From Clitoria ternatea (Eukaryota; Streptophyta; Magnoliopsida; Fabales; Fabaceae), in assembly GCA_037962975.1 (NCBI GenBank), contig CM075669.1:82132001-82196000 (forward strand): a stretch of 64,000 nt of DNA, written 5' to 3'. The notes below the pieces were generated by a model that did not search any database, was not told the origin of the DNA, and worked only from the letters and a program-made list of their open reading frames with translations. This document shows positions 34,362 to 46,049 of this stretch, in pieces (the stretch's first letter is position 1; every line of letters begins with the position of its first letter). A program made the position numbers and the translations under genes.

Positions 34362-36379
34362 ATGGCTTCTTCTTTGAATTCCTTTTTATAGGTCAAGGAG
34401 GAGGTTTTGTCTTTCCCCTTCTCTATTAGGGATGAGGATGTCATTGCCAGGCTGTGGCAAGTAGGGACTTTTAACAACTCTATGCCAGCCTCCAATGTGG
34501 AGTGCCTAGGTTGTTCATCGGAGAAGAGGGTTTGTCATGCTCGGATGAACCTTGGAGAGTTGGATTACATTTACGTGTATGAAACCTTCTTCTCTTACCT
34601 CCATTTGTCTATTTTGTTTTCCAATTTTGAGAGGGGTATTCTAAATGCCTTGAATGTCACCCCTACTAGGCTTCATCTGAATAAGTGGGCCTTTGTAAAG
34701 GCCTTTAAGGTCCTTTGTGACTATTTTGGGTGGACTCTTTTGGTTCCTATCTTCTTTAATTTTTTTCAAGCTAACATTTTAAAAACAGGGCTCCTTGTCG
34801 AGTGGGTTTCCCTGAGTGGTGTCCCTGCTCGTCATTTTATAGAGATGTTTAACTAGTCCTATAAGAATTTTAAAGGGTTGTTTTTCAAAATCGAGTGAGT
34901 TCAGATATGGTAGGGGAGGACTTTCTTCATTACCCTAATGAGCATCCTACTTTTCCATTACATTGGACTCGATTGCCAGTTTAATATCTGATAAATTAGG
35001 AGGATTTATCTCATGTTTAGCAAGATGACGTAAAGTTCTTTGTGTAGGACATTGGACACTACTTTAGTTCTCAGGTGTTAATTTCCCTGTCCACCAACTC
35101 GGGCGCTCTGGACTCTTGGATGCGTAAGTATAGCTTCCTATAGATTTTGTCTTAACTGTTTAGTTTCTTTACTTTATTTTTTAGGCAGCATAGCCCACGC
35201 AAGATGTCTGCTCGGGATTTAAAAAAAGCCTACCAAAACGGAAGGCCGGCTAGGGAAGGAGCTTCCGTGACCTCTACCCCCAACTTCTATTCCTATAGTC
35301 GCATCCACTGCCTTTATGTCCACAGTTGCTTTTCATCTACTCATGTATATTTCTTACTCTAAGGTCGTGGCTTGGGCTGCTAAGGCAGCGGCTCTAGCAA
35401 GAATCTTTACTGGAAGCGTTGGAATCTTCTTAGGGCTGCCCTCAAGGTCTCCCATAATCCAGGTGGCAGAGACTCCTGGGTCTCCTAAGGTCCCTTTGAT
35501 CACCCAAGATCAAATGACGGTTGAGATCCTAGCGGCTACCCTTAGATCTGATGATGACATCGACTCTCAAGAAAGGGAGCGCATTATGAATCAAAGCCTT
35601 GTTTCTAGGAATCCTACTCATTATTTATAGGATGCTCGATTTCCTATCCCCAACATGATCGATGAGGCCTTGATGTGTGAGGAATATAAATTAAAATACA
35701 TTAGTTCCAACCTCGATGGCTGTCTGCAAGGCCATGGAGATGTTTGCTCTCCAAGAGACATTGATGGGCGCTACTTGGATAGGTATATCAGTGCCCAGGA
35801 TAAAATTGTAATCGCTCTGACCAACAAGAAGAATGCCTCGACAGGGAAAGTTCAAAAGGATGAGGAGGCTATAAAAAAGATGACCAAGCTGAGGGATTAC
35901 TTGAAAGTGTGAGAGGTGGCATTGGAGAAAGTTGGGGCATCATTGAATAATGTTGAAGTGAAACTGGCGAGTTCTAAGGAGGCCTGTAGGGAACTTGTTA
36001 TAAAGGCTATGGAAGTTGATGCGTCTCTTAAGGAGGTCTAGAACGCTTTGGAGTCTGCCTAGTAAAATTCTTTGGAGGTCGAATCTAAGGCTCGTCAAGA
36101 GCGTTCGAAATGGGAGGAGTAGGTCGAGATGTTTAGGGGGAGGTGGCTGAGAAGTTCATGTTAAGGTTTAATCTTTGCCATACGTAGGTTTCAACCTTGA
36201 ACCCTATTCTCACCCTATCTTAGGATGGAATAGATCCATTCAAGGTAATGGTGGATGGGAAAGTCATGGATCCTCCCAAGTCTGATAGGGAAGATACCAC
36301 TACTAACCCTCTAGATTCCCCTCCTCTTAATGAAGCTCTACTTGCTCAAGATAACACTTCCTTCCCTCCTTCTGGCTAG
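34362..36379 (+). pseudogene. Element H antisense extra ORF, Transposase_28-like
   Basis: Plus-strand gene remnant opposite to gag-pol. From ATG 34362 the frame has an early TAG, then is open at 34407-34856. It encodes LSILFSNFERGILNALNVTP and LHLNKWAFVKAFKVLCDYFG, the region shared with the two antisense ORFs of element G and with the plant family annotated as putative gypsy-type transposon (Transposase_28). After several stops, a candidate intron lies at 35124-35184 (GTAAGTAT ... TTTTTTAG). A second part has open stretches at 35316-35630 and 35655-35912, with a charged, probably coiled-coil region, and ends at TAG 36377. Function is unknown. Confidence 0.65.
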
Positions 36380-36572
36380 CCTTTTGGTTTTTTACTTGTA
36401 TTTATTTATGTAACCCTTTTTACTGAGAATGAAATGAAAGACAATTTTGTTGTTACCTTTTGTAGCTTTATGATTTTCTCTGCTCGTCTTTTCTACTCAT
36501 GGTATGTAGTGTTTCTAAGGATATTACTTTTGCTTGCCTATGTAAGGAACTTTGTTGATATTCAATTACTCA

Positions 36573-36990
36573 TAGTTTTTCACTCGGAGTCTTTAAGACT
36601 TAAACGTAATAATAATTTGGCATTACCTCTTCACTCGGGGTTTTAGGACTTAGCATAATAATAATTTACCTTTACCCCCTCGCTCAGGGTTTTAGGACTT
36701 AACATAATAACAGTTTACCGTTGCTCCCTTGCTCGGGGTTTTAGGACTTAACGTAATAATAATTTAGGGATTAACGTAATAATAATTTGTCGTTACCCCT
36801 TCGCTTAGGGTTTTAGGACTTAATGTAATAATAATTTGCCTTTACCCATCGCTCGAGGTTTTTTAGAAATTAACATAATAATAATTTGTCATTCTCCCCT
36901 TACTCGGGGGTTTTAGGACTTAAAGTAATAATAATTTGTCATTACCTTCTCGCTTGGGGTTTTAGGACTTAATGAAATAATAATTTAAAG
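36573..36990 (+). repeat. 49-bp tandem repeat in element H spacer (about 8 units)
   Basis: Units share GGGGTTTTAGGACTTAA, TAATAATAATTT and a pyrimidine-rich tail ending in CGCTCG or CACTCG. Spacing is about 47-52 bp, with one longer unit near 36731 that contains a partial internal duplication. Confidence 0.9.
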
Positions 36991-37130
36991 AAAATTGTTG
37001 AGTTGAATTGTACTTGTATTATTGATGTTTGGATGGGCCTCACTAAAACCTCACAGGATAAAAACCAAGTAAGAAAAACCTCTCGAGTAGGAAAAAAAGT
37101 ACCCTTGTTACACTAAACTATAATACATCT
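36991..37130. other. Element H spacer between repeat array and integrase
   Basis: No ORF or clear motif. It is a short link between the array and the integrase C-terminus. Confidence 0.5.
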
Positions 37131-38180
37131 TTAAATGCGTGGCGTTCCATGTCCGAGGGATACTTCTACCTTTTAATTCTTTCAGTCAGTATACTTTCTT
37201 GGTCACTACTTCTTTTATTCGGTATGGGTCCTCCCAATTAGCTGCTAGCTTTTCATCTTTATCTAGCCCTTTTATTGTTATCTATCATTCCCTAGACTAA
37301 GTCTCCTTTTTGAAAAGGTTGTGGCTTAGCATGGTGTTCCATTTCAGAGTGATCTTTTTTGGAAGCCTGTACCTTTATGTACATTATGCCTTACTCTCCC
37401 AGGCTAAGATCTAGGCCTTCCCTTCTTCTTTCATTATTCCCCTCCTTATCGTAGGAAATTCTTCTGAGGGAGGGTTCTCTTAGTTCCATGGGAATCATAG
37501 CGTTTGCTTTGTATATGAGCCGAAATTATGTTTCTTGGGTTGCTGAGTGAAGAGTTATATGATAAGCCCATGGGGCTCCAGGTAGTTCTTTTTCCCATCT
37601 TTTTTTTGCTTGCCCTAATCTTTGCTTTAATTCTTATAGGATCACTTCGCTGGCGGCTTCAGCTTGACCATTCATCTGCGTATGCTCTACTGATGAAAAC
37701 TTTCATTTTATACCCTAGTTTTTACAAAACTCCGTGAAATACTTTTCTGTGAATTGTCATCTGTTATCTAAAATAATGGTATGGGGAAGTTTGTGTTTGC
37801 AACAGGTATTTTACTTATCCTTTCCCCAAGGGGAATGGTTCCAAGTTATCCATGCCCCATATGTTGAAAGGCCAAGGCGAAAGGATTGTGTAGTGGCTCA
37901 GGGTGACTGTGTATTCTATTGGCATTCCTTTGGCAAGATTCACATTTCTTGATGAAGTCTGAGTAGTTTGAGTGCAGTGTGGGCTAGAAATATCCTATTC
38001 GGAGGACTCTAGTGGCTAGGAGTCGTGCTCCCCCATGGTGTCCACAGATTCTCAAGTGGAGCTCTTGCATCATATACTCTTGTTCTTTACTAAGGAATTT
38101 GAGGAGTGGCAGGGTGAACCCTATCTCTTAAAGTTGTCCCCTTATCAGAGTGTAATTAGCCAAATGTGTCTAAACTTTGT
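37131..38180 (-). pseudogene. Element H integrase, degenerate
   Basis: Minus-strand fragments in several frames: KLAANWEGPYRIKEVV (C-terminus, near 37.22 kb), MELREPSLRRISYDKEGN (near 37.45 kb), a core segment reading DNRCQFTEKYF (near 37.74 kb) and a WGMDNLEPFP-like segment (near 37.84 kb). Order and spacing match the integrase of element G, but stops and shifts prevent any single reading. Confidence 0.68.
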
Positions 38181-39060
38181 TTGCCTATGAGGAATCTGAG
38201 GGTAGGTCTCATTTGGTCAGGAAATCAATTATTGGGGTCATCCATGTGTTCTCCCCTGGTGTGATAATGATTTTATTTACTTGTTCCATATCCTTGACAG
38301 TGTGTTCTTCCAGAGTGACTTGTATGAGGATCTTCAGATATTCTGCTTTCTTGGTGCTAACAAGTTTTGAAAGTATATATGCTCTTTCATTTTCTGCTCT
38401 AGGGATATGTACTATTTTGAACAATTTGAATTCTGCTACTAACACCTTAACCCGAGATAGGTATTTGGTGGGGGTAGGGTTTTTGCTTGGTAAGCTTCTT
38501 CTACTTGTCGTGTGACTAACTATGAGTCATTTTCTATCTGTATGCATTGAGATCCTAGGTCTGGTGCCGTTCGTAACCCTACTATAAATGCCTCATACTC
38601 TACCTGATTGTTTCTTGCTTTAGATAAGAATTTCCACGTCTCTTCTATGGCTATCCTAGTTGGTGTCTCAAGTATAATTTCTACCCACTTCCTTTCCTAT
38701 TTGATGATCCATCTATTGACAGAGTCTATAAGGCATGTTTAGTGTCATACTCTTCCTTACGATCCCCCAACTCTGCTACAAAATCTTCTAAAAACTATTC
38801 TTTGATGGCTACTCTTGGTTCATACCAGATCCCATACTCGAAGAGTTCAACGGCCCATGTGACTATTCTTCCTGCTAGTTCAAGCTTCTGTAGAATTTTA
38901 CTAATGGGTTGATCAATTCTAATAATGATTTGATAACCATGAAAATAAGGTCTCAACTTTCGAGCAACCACCACTTGGCTGTATGAAAAATTTTCCACCC
39001 GTTGATATCTTGTTTCCATATCTTGCAAAGTTTTGCTGGTGAAATAAGCCTTTGGATTGG
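38181..39060 (-). pseudogene. Element H RNase H and extra (Tat-type) RNase H, degenerate
   Basis: Minus strand 38795-39028 (METRYQRVENFS, YFHGYQIIIRIDQPISKILQ) matches the RNase H and connection part of element G. Minus strand 38209-38445 (FKIVHIPRAENERAYILSKLVST) matches the end of its second RNase H, a hallmark of the Tat lineage. The catalytic Asp at RADILS in G reads RAYILS here. Confidence 0.75.
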
Positions 39061-40290
39061 TCCTTCTTTTTACAGTAAGGCAGCGTTGACGATATTCTCT
39101 CCAGCTAAGAAATAGGTGATGAGCTCCACTCCTGGTTATATCCAGAATATTCGTCCATAAAGCTTTTTCACATTCCTGGGTCCACTAGAGGGTGTCTATT
39201 TTCTTTAACACTCAGTAGAAAGGCATAGACTTCTCTATGAATTTGGCGAGGAAGCAGGAAAGGGATACAATCCTCTCGGTGAGACATTGTACTTCATTGA
39301 TGTTCTGGGGACTTCACATCTCTAGGATGGCATGACATTGGTCAGGGTTACCCTTTATGCCTCTATGGGTCAACATACATCCCAAGAACTTACCACCTTG
39401 GACTCTGAAGTAGCATTTGTCTAGGTTGAGGCATATATTGTGCCTCTTCAACTCAGCAAATATTTCTTCCAAGTCCTTGGTATGATTACTTACTTCTTTG
39501 GTCTTTGCCTCCATGTTATCTATATATACCTCTGTGTTTTTGCTAATCTACTTGGTAAAGATTTTGTCCACTAGTCACTAGTATGTGGCGCCAACATTCT
39601 TTAGTCCGAAGGGCATTACCTGATAGTAGTAGTTTGCTCCCTCAGTAACGAAGGCAATTTTTTCTTCGTCTCTTGGGTTCATTCATTTTTGGTTATATCC
39701 AAAATATTCATCCATGAAGCTCAATATCTGATACCCTTAAGTACCATCTACCAAATGATCAATGTTAGGCAAAGGATAAGGGTCTTTGGGACATACCTTA
39801 TTGAGGTCGGTGAAATCCACACATATCCTTCACTTGCCGTTTTCCTTTTTCACCATAAGCATGTTGGAGAGCCAAGTTGGGTATTTGACCTTTCGGATAA
39901 AGTTGGCTGTAAGGAGCTTGTTTGTCTCTTCTTTCACTATTGTTCTTCGGTCAATCCCAAGCTTACGATGCTATTATGTTACTGGTCTAGCTTCTGGGTC
40001 TACATTCAATGAGTGGCATATGATACTTAGGCCAATTCCAAGCATATCAGAGGGGTTCCATACGAAGAGATCGACATTGGCCCATAGAAGTTTAAACATA
40101 GATTCTTCTAAACTCTAATCTAACATCACGTTGATCCGTGTACATTGACTTGGATTAGACCCTACTTGTACCAGTTTCAAAGATTCTATTGGTTAGGACC
40201 GTTCATGTTCTGTCTCGTCTCTAGGGTCAAAACCAACTTTGATATCTGCTTCCACGACGAAAGTTTCCCTAGCTCAGAGATTCTTGTGGT
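39061..40290 (-). pseudogene. Element H reverse transcriptase, degenerate
   Basis: Minus-strand fragments include 39314-39514 (FAELKRHNICLNLDKCYFRV, KFLGCMLTHRGIKGNPDQC), the palm-thumb part of RT. Upstream fragments near 39.6-39.9 kb include the fingers. Many stops. Plus-strand ORFs across this region are shadows. Confidence 0.75.
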
Positions 40291-41040
40291 AACATTCCTA
40301 ATTAATCCTTATGTTGGCACAAATGACTTCGATGCATCCATCTCCGGGTAGGAATTTCATGGTGAGGTGGAGAATAGAAACAATCACACCGAGTGCATTA
40401 AGTGTTGGGCACCCCAGTATAGCGTTGTAGGAGTTGGGGATGTCAACAACCAAGTACTTGACCATGACTACTTTATTGCCTTCACTTGGTCCAAAGATTG
40501 TCTTCAACTCTATATAGCCCATAACTTATATTAAATCTTCCGTGAAGCTAAGTGACGCTCCATCGTATCTTTTGAGCCAGATGGGGGTAACTTTAGTCTA
40601 TTGTAATCCTTACAATGGAGAATATTTGTAGAGCTTCCCTGATTAACCAGCACTCTTCCAATGATGTATTTTTCTATCTCCATTGTGACCATCATAGTTT
40701 TATCTTTGTTTGGGACTCCCATGGGTAGGTCTGAGTTGTCGAAGGTAATGGCTTCGCTTCTCAGAAAGCAATGTATAGAGTTAACATGCTTGACTCCTCG
40801 TGATGCGTCCACTCTGTTTCTGGGGAAGCCATCAGAAATGGTATGGATAATTATTTTTTCGTCACTCCTTACGTCTTTTGGCCTGCAAGATCGGGAACGC
40901 TCATGCTCCTGAATGGGCCGTCTGTGTAGTTGCAATTCCCCTTGCCTCGGGGATTCTCTTTCTCTCTCCCACTCAACTTTTCTTTCCCGTGGTGGCTCTA
41001 TAGCCTTGGTATCTGTTGTTGCTGCTACACTAGCTCTTAA
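40291..41040 (-). pseudogene. Element H protease and Gag C-terminus
   Basis: Minus-strand reading with EIEKYIIGRVLVNQGSSTNI: the protease active-site position carries Asn instead of Asp (element G has LVDQASS). NSYNAILGCPTLNALG follows in another frame. The preceding basic, Arg/Glu-rich stretch is the end of Gag. Homology stops at about 41040. Confidence 0.7.
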
Positions 41041-41310
41041 GATCATTGAGTCTTCAGACTCAGATGACAACAAACCAATAGGGCACATACTGAAGGCTCT
41101 GTCTGCTCCTCCTATCCAGACCCCATTACAAAGACACAGTGATAACAAATTTACAAGAATTAAGTGTGATATGGTTATCACCAAGAAGAAGCTGTCTTAG
41201 TTCATTAAGAAATACAATAAGAAGTTTCCTTTAGTCAATACTCCAAATTGATCTTTTTTTACTAGAAGGAGAAGTACTGTTTCATTGCCAATCTATATAA
41301 GGAGAAGTTG

Positions 41311-41433
41311 GAAGAAGAAGAAGAAGAAGAAGAAGAAGAAGAAGAAGAAGAAGAAGAAGAAGAAGAAGAAGAAGAAGAAGAAGAAGAAGAAGAAGAAGAA
41401 GAAGAAGAAGAAGAAGAAGAAGAAGAAGAAGAA
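41311..41433. repeat. (GAA)41 microsatellite
   Basis: Uninterrupted GAA for 123 bp, read from the sequence. Confidence 0.97.
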
Positions 41434-41553
41434 ACCTCTTCTAAACCTCTCAAACCCGACCTCCAAAGTACATAAACCAAACACCCTCCTAGACCCCCTA
41501 CCTTTCATTCCCCCTGGTCACTTTAAAAAGCTATTTCTAACCCCTGGTCACTT

Positions 41554-41556
<3 letters not shown>

Positions 41557-41584
<28 letters not shown>

Positions 41585-41640
41585 AAGAAGAAGAAGAAGA
41601 AGAAGAAGAAGAAGAAGAAGAAGAAGAAGAAGAAGAAGAA
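41557..41640. repeat. (GAA)28 microsatellite, second copy of a duplicated unit
   Basis: Uninterrupted GAA for 84 bp. The same flank of about 110 bp (CTCTTCTAAACCTCTC or CTTTTCTAAACCTCTC ... GCTATTTCTAACC) follows both arrays at 41434 and 41641, so the array plus flank was duplicated with a 207-bp offset. Confidence 0.95.
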
Positions 41641-43473
41641 ACCTTTTCTAAACCTCTCAAACCCGACCTCCAAAGTACATAAACCAAACACCCTCCTAGA
41701 CCCCCTACCTTTCATTCCCCCTGGTCACTTTAAAAAGCTATTTCTAACCTCTGCCTCACCTTCTAAACCTCATGGGTTTCTTAGACTCGATCTGGTTACC
41801 CCTAGATTGGAGCACCTTGTTCTCAATAAGGATGTTGTGGAGAAGATCTCTTTCTTCACCAATCCTAGGCTTACTTCTCCCATTCCCTAAAAGAAGCCTT
41901 AGCCAATCCCCTTCTGTCATCAACAGACAATGTAATCATGATCCACCATCTGTGTTTGTAACAACAAGATTTTCTTTGATCAGTAACAGGTTATGTTTCC
42001 CTGTAGACATCATCTTCATAGTCTTGTTCAGCTAAGCATAAAGAATTAGGTAGCTCCTAACAAACTTTGTCCTTCTCTAGGATGCTATTCAAAAGAAATG
42101 AAGAAGAGCCTTTAACCTAGAAAGTTTGGTTCACCTCTACCACATTGGTATGAACCTCGCCCCAAGCAGCTGACCAAACCAAAGCTGAAGAGACATCTGT
42201 CTGCCTCTGAGCCCAATGAAAAGCATGTCAGATATCTTTGGAATCATTGTCTCTGGGTCAAAGGACAGCAAGGTAGTTACTTCTATTCTACAGATGATAA
42301 GTTCTCAGTTGGTTTGCTCTGGAACAACTGAGGCAGACTGTTAAGTCAAATATATTTTTCTATGATGGCCTTGGTGATCTTCTGGTGCCTCCTGTCTGCC
42401 CTCATTTGATCGACTTCTCTCTCCTCCAACATTTTTTACTTTTAGTGTGAAAATTTACTCCTTGTCTCCCAGGGTTTGCATGATTTACTGGTTATGCTTT
42501 GAGTTGTGCCATAATTCCTTCCTCTCAGACTCCGATGACATTATCTGTTTAATTAAGCTCTTCGGGCTGATGACCTTAAAGGTGGTTGGCATAGTCCAGC
42601 TTATGTTTAGTATCTCTACATCCTTGACCCTTTTAATCGTCACCATCTTCTTGTCCTAACCTACCTTTATATGTCATCCAAGAAGACTTTCCCTTCTAGG
42701 TTCATGTCTCAGACCCTGTTGATAAGAATTTTTGGCTTCACCGTGAAATTCATCATGTCTGTAGACTTAGATGACTCTGTGATGTCCCTTCCTTTTGTTG
42801 ATATCAAAAAGGGGAGAAGAGTATCTAAGTCTTTTATGGGTTGAGTCTGTAATATGTTAAGTCTGTAATAAGTTTTTTGGGGAAAAGTATCCAGGTGTTA
42901 AATTTTTGTTGAGTCCTATACTTATAACCTTGTTATAAATAAAAAGTTTATTCTCAAATTTCTTATCTATCTCTTATATTTTCTTATGATTGTTCTCTCT
43001 AATGATCATTATTATTGTCTGTATAAGCTTGTTATTATAAGCTTTTTATGCTTTGGTATGAATAAAATAGATTTACTGATTTGTTTGCTCAGATTCTTAA
43101 ACCATCAGTCTTTATGCTTTGATCTGATCACAAATAAAAGCATGTATTGCATATTGCTATGATCATTTCTTAAAACATCATTTCTTTATGAGCTCTAATA
43201 TTCCCTGATCTATCTGCTCTGATCACAATCTATTGAATTGCATGTTTGTTTTCTTTTAATCCTATTTAAGTAATCTGATGCTTTGACAACATGTGTTCAA
43301 ATAAAAGTATATTGATCTAATGGCCTCTCTAAAATATTTTATTTATCACAAACTCTATCAAATCTTAATGTTTAAAACCCTTATTGATTTGAGGGGAGAC
43401 AAAATGAAAGCTTTCTCTAAAGACTCTATTTAATAAAGGACTTGATGTTTACTATCAACAAATAATGGGAGAT

Positions 43474-44341
43474 TGTTAGAACCAAGTCTGTCTTATAAAA
43501 TACTTTAGAGAATTTAAATAATATTTTAAAACCCCAAGATTTGTTAATAACACACATCAAGGGCTTTGATTAAATAAAGTCTGCTTAAGTGTTATTTAAC
43601 CTTTTTACTTATGTTTTTTAGAATGAAAAGTCTATGATGCATAAGTCATAACTCAAAGGGGGAGTCCATCATTTAAAGTCTATGTGGGAGTAGTGCAAAA
43701 TATTTCAAGTCTGTTTCAGACTAAGTCTACATGGGACAAATTCAAAATATTACAAGTCTGTCTCATCCCTAAGTCTGAGTTAAAGACCAATGCTCAAAAG
43801 AATTTTCTTTAAGCACGTATATCTCAGACTTGGGTCTGCTAAGTCTCATTCTTCAAACAAATCATCCTTCAGACTCAGTATCCCAACTCTCTCATCTTTC
43901 AAACTTCAAGACATCAAGACTCAGACGTTTCAAGATTAAAGAACAGCTCTCTGATTCCATATCAATTTATGCAAGGCTATCTCTTTACAAAACTCCTTTA
44001 GTCAAAGTTTCTTCCTATCCTGAAATATACAACAAGATAAAACTTTTAGAGGAATAAACATTCGCATGGGAAGAAATCAATCAAGCTACTCTTAGCACCT
44101 CATAAAGTTGTCAATATGTTGTGCTTAAGTCAGAAGACTTTAGAAGGTCAAACAAGATGCTCTATGTCTTATTTAAGGTCAAATAATCCGTTGTGCATAT
44201 CTCTCTATCCCTTCTTTTTTATTTAAGTCAAAATCTATACCTTAAGTTTGTTGTCATCTCGTGTTTAAAAAGGTTTTAAATTTTGCAAAAAGAGCTACAG
44301 ACTTATTCAACCCCCCTTCTAAGTCTGTCTTTGGACCTTCA
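43474..44341 (+). repeat. Copia-type 3' LTR
   Basis: Starts TGTTAGAACCAAG after GGGAGAT and ends CCTTCTAAGTCTG ... GGACCTTCA. These termini are typical of Ty1-copia LTRs. No primer site follows, consistent with a 3' LTR. Confidence 0.75.
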
Positions 44342-44899
44342 ATAATGTAATTCAAAAATAAACTTAGGTGAAGATATTGTTCTTGAGTTGGTAAAATTTA
44401 GGATTTAGTCTTGGTTAACAACAAAATTAAAGGGATTTCATTTCTCTTTTCTTGGTTAGTATAGAGAATTAGTTGTCCACTTATTAGCATGTATGGATAA
44501 GAATAGATTTAGTTAGATTAAGCTTTATATGGCTTAAAACTTAGGCATGTTACTTGTCATGGACCATACACTTATGTCTAGTTTGGACTATTTAAAAACC
44601 CGATTTAATTTGATAACTTATATAAAAGTTTGATTTGTATTAAGATATTAATAACAAAAACCAACAAATCTATCTTAAAAGACCAATAAATCTATCATAA
44701 ATAGACCAATGAGCTTCTTAAAAACTAACAACATTAATTATATATATAAATATTAACTTTACTAGCAACATATTACAAGTTATGTTAATAATTATTTAAT
44801 TTTATAAACTATAGGATGTAACTATAATTATAATATAATAATAAGTTATAGTATATTTAATAAATTTCCAAAATACATTGTCTTCTAGTCATATTTTGT
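44342..44899. other. AT-rich stretch without recognised features
   Basis: No ORF above 60 codons, no repeat structure and no recognised element. Short TATATA runs occur near 44740. Confidence 0.5.
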
Positions 44900-45320
44900 T
44901 AGTTTTTATGTTTTGGCCCATCTATGCTTGACTTTTGTTATGTTTTACAAGTAAACAATACAAAATGACCAAGCAAGACATAAACCAAGGGTCAACAGAG
45001 TTCAAAATAATCTAGAGTAAAGCTCAACAAACCAAGAGGAGCTAAAAGAGAAGTCTATACCTACCAGGTGAACTTTATGTATGGTCACGCCATGGGCATG
45101 CCTATTTGGCTATGGAGTTTACGAAGTTTTAGGAGACAACTTTAGTATTAAGATAGTCTTAGTTTTAGTTTAATGTTGTGTGCTTTGAAGATTGCAAAAA
45201 GGTCGCCACGATTATCCTCTCTTTTCTTGAAGGTATCTTTTCTTTTATTTTATTTTTGTCTCTCATTTATGATGGTGAATGCTCTTGATTACTTTTTGAC
45301 CTCCACAACCATGAGCGAGT

Positions 45321-45328
45321 AGTTTTTT
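45321..45328. repeat. 8-bp target-site duplication, left copy (AGTTTTTT)
   Basis: Matches AGTTCTTT at 46050-46057 at 7 of 8 positions. Confidence 0.65.
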
Positions 45329-46049
45329 AAGGGTGTTAAAAAAATGGATTACCTTAAATTCAATCCAAATCTATTTAAAAACTATTTATAAATATTGGAT
45401 TTTGAAACCAATCCATTTTATCATTTTAATCTAATTATGATCTAAATTTGATTTTTAGAAAACAGATTTTATCCAAATTCATTTTTCAAAAACTAGATTT
45501 GGTTCAAATCCAATTTTTTAATCCATTTTTTAACTCAAATCTAGTTTTAATCTAATTTTTTAAAGTCAAATACATTATTTTAAAACTAAATACATTTTTT
45601 CAATTCAAGTACATTTATTGAAATCAACCACCACCACCAATTCAAAAATTGAGATTTGAACTTTGAACGAAAATAATTACTATAAAATTTTTTTATTGAT
45701 TTAGAAATTGAGATTAAAATTTTAAAAAAATAATTTCTACATCAAAGATGAAGTAAGTAATATAAAGAATTAAATTATACTATTTAAAGAATTAGATTTT
45801 AAAATCAATCCATTTTTGTTATGTTAAATTAGATTAGGTTCAAATCCAATTTTTTAAGAATGGATTTATTCAAATTCAATTTTTAAAATCTGGATTTAAC
45901 CAAATCCGATTTTGTAAAAACTGGATTTATCCAAATCTAAATATAAAATGTGCATTTAATTATCCAATTTGATGAAATCCATTTTTTTCTTATTTGGGTT
46001 GAACTTAAATATGATTTGGACTCAAAAACTAGATTTTTTACACACCCCT
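45329..46049. mobile_element. hAT-like miniature inverted-repeat element
   Basis: Ends AAGGGTGTTAAAAAAAT and, inverted, AGGGGTGTGTAAAAAAT, with 8-bp flanking duplications; both are features of hAT-superfamily elements. It is 721 bp with no ORF. The interior is a chain of degenerate GATTTGGTTCAAATCCAATTT-like words in both orientations. It would depend on a transposase supplied elsewhere. Confidence 0.75.

Larger units (their letters stand above)
33565..41040 (-). mobile_element. Element H: Tat-lineage Ty3/gypsy retrotransposon (degenerate)
   Basis: Minus-strand order from the right: Gag C-terminus, protease, RT, RNase H, extra RNase H, integrase, tandem-repeat spacer, then an opposite-strand ORF near the 3' end. 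This is the layout of element G in mirror image. The right end stops inside Gag at about 41040, where copia-type sequence begins. The left end is next to LTR J, and no paired LTR could be defined. Confidence 0.78.
41045..42860 (+). pseudogene. Copia extra-region ORF, env-like position, heavily decayed
   Basis: Plus-strand reading SSDSDDNKPIGHILKALSAP, then basic segments (IKCDMVITKKKLS), then the GAA arrays that would encode poly-Lys, then KPHGFLRLDLVTPRLEHLVL before stops. It sits where SIRE/Maximus elements carry an extra, env-like ORF, but I cannot confirm homology. The GAA arrays are later expansions. The 201-codon ORF at 41285-41890 mostly reflects them. Confidence 0.35.
41045..44341 (+). 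mobile_element. 3' part of a Ty1-copia retrotransposon (probable SIRE/Maximus type)
   Basis: Plus-strand sequence ending in a copia-style LTR, preceded by a GGGAGAT purine tract (43466-43473). The stretch before it holds decayed coding sequence and a CAAAAAGGGGAGAAG word. The 5' LTR, gag and pol are missing, and the left edge joins element H Gag directly, so this is a truncated copy or a recombination product. SIRE/Maximus assignment rests on the LTR termini and the long extra region before the LTR. Confidence 0.6.

Noticed and set aside
36573..36990. CRISPR-like appearance of the 49-bp array
   Set aside because: Repeats are contiguous and degenerate with no unique spacers, in plant retrotransposon DNA.
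38177..38515. 112-codon plus-strand ORF in element H
   Set aside because: Antisense shadow of the RNase H region, which reads correctly on the minus strand.
41262..41508. Minus-strand poly-Ser and poly-Phe ORFs
   Set aside because: Other frames of the same GAA array.
41285..41890. 201-codon ORF with long poly-Lys
   Set aside because: It is the translation of two GAA microsatellites inside decayed copia sequence; no domain and no conserved start.
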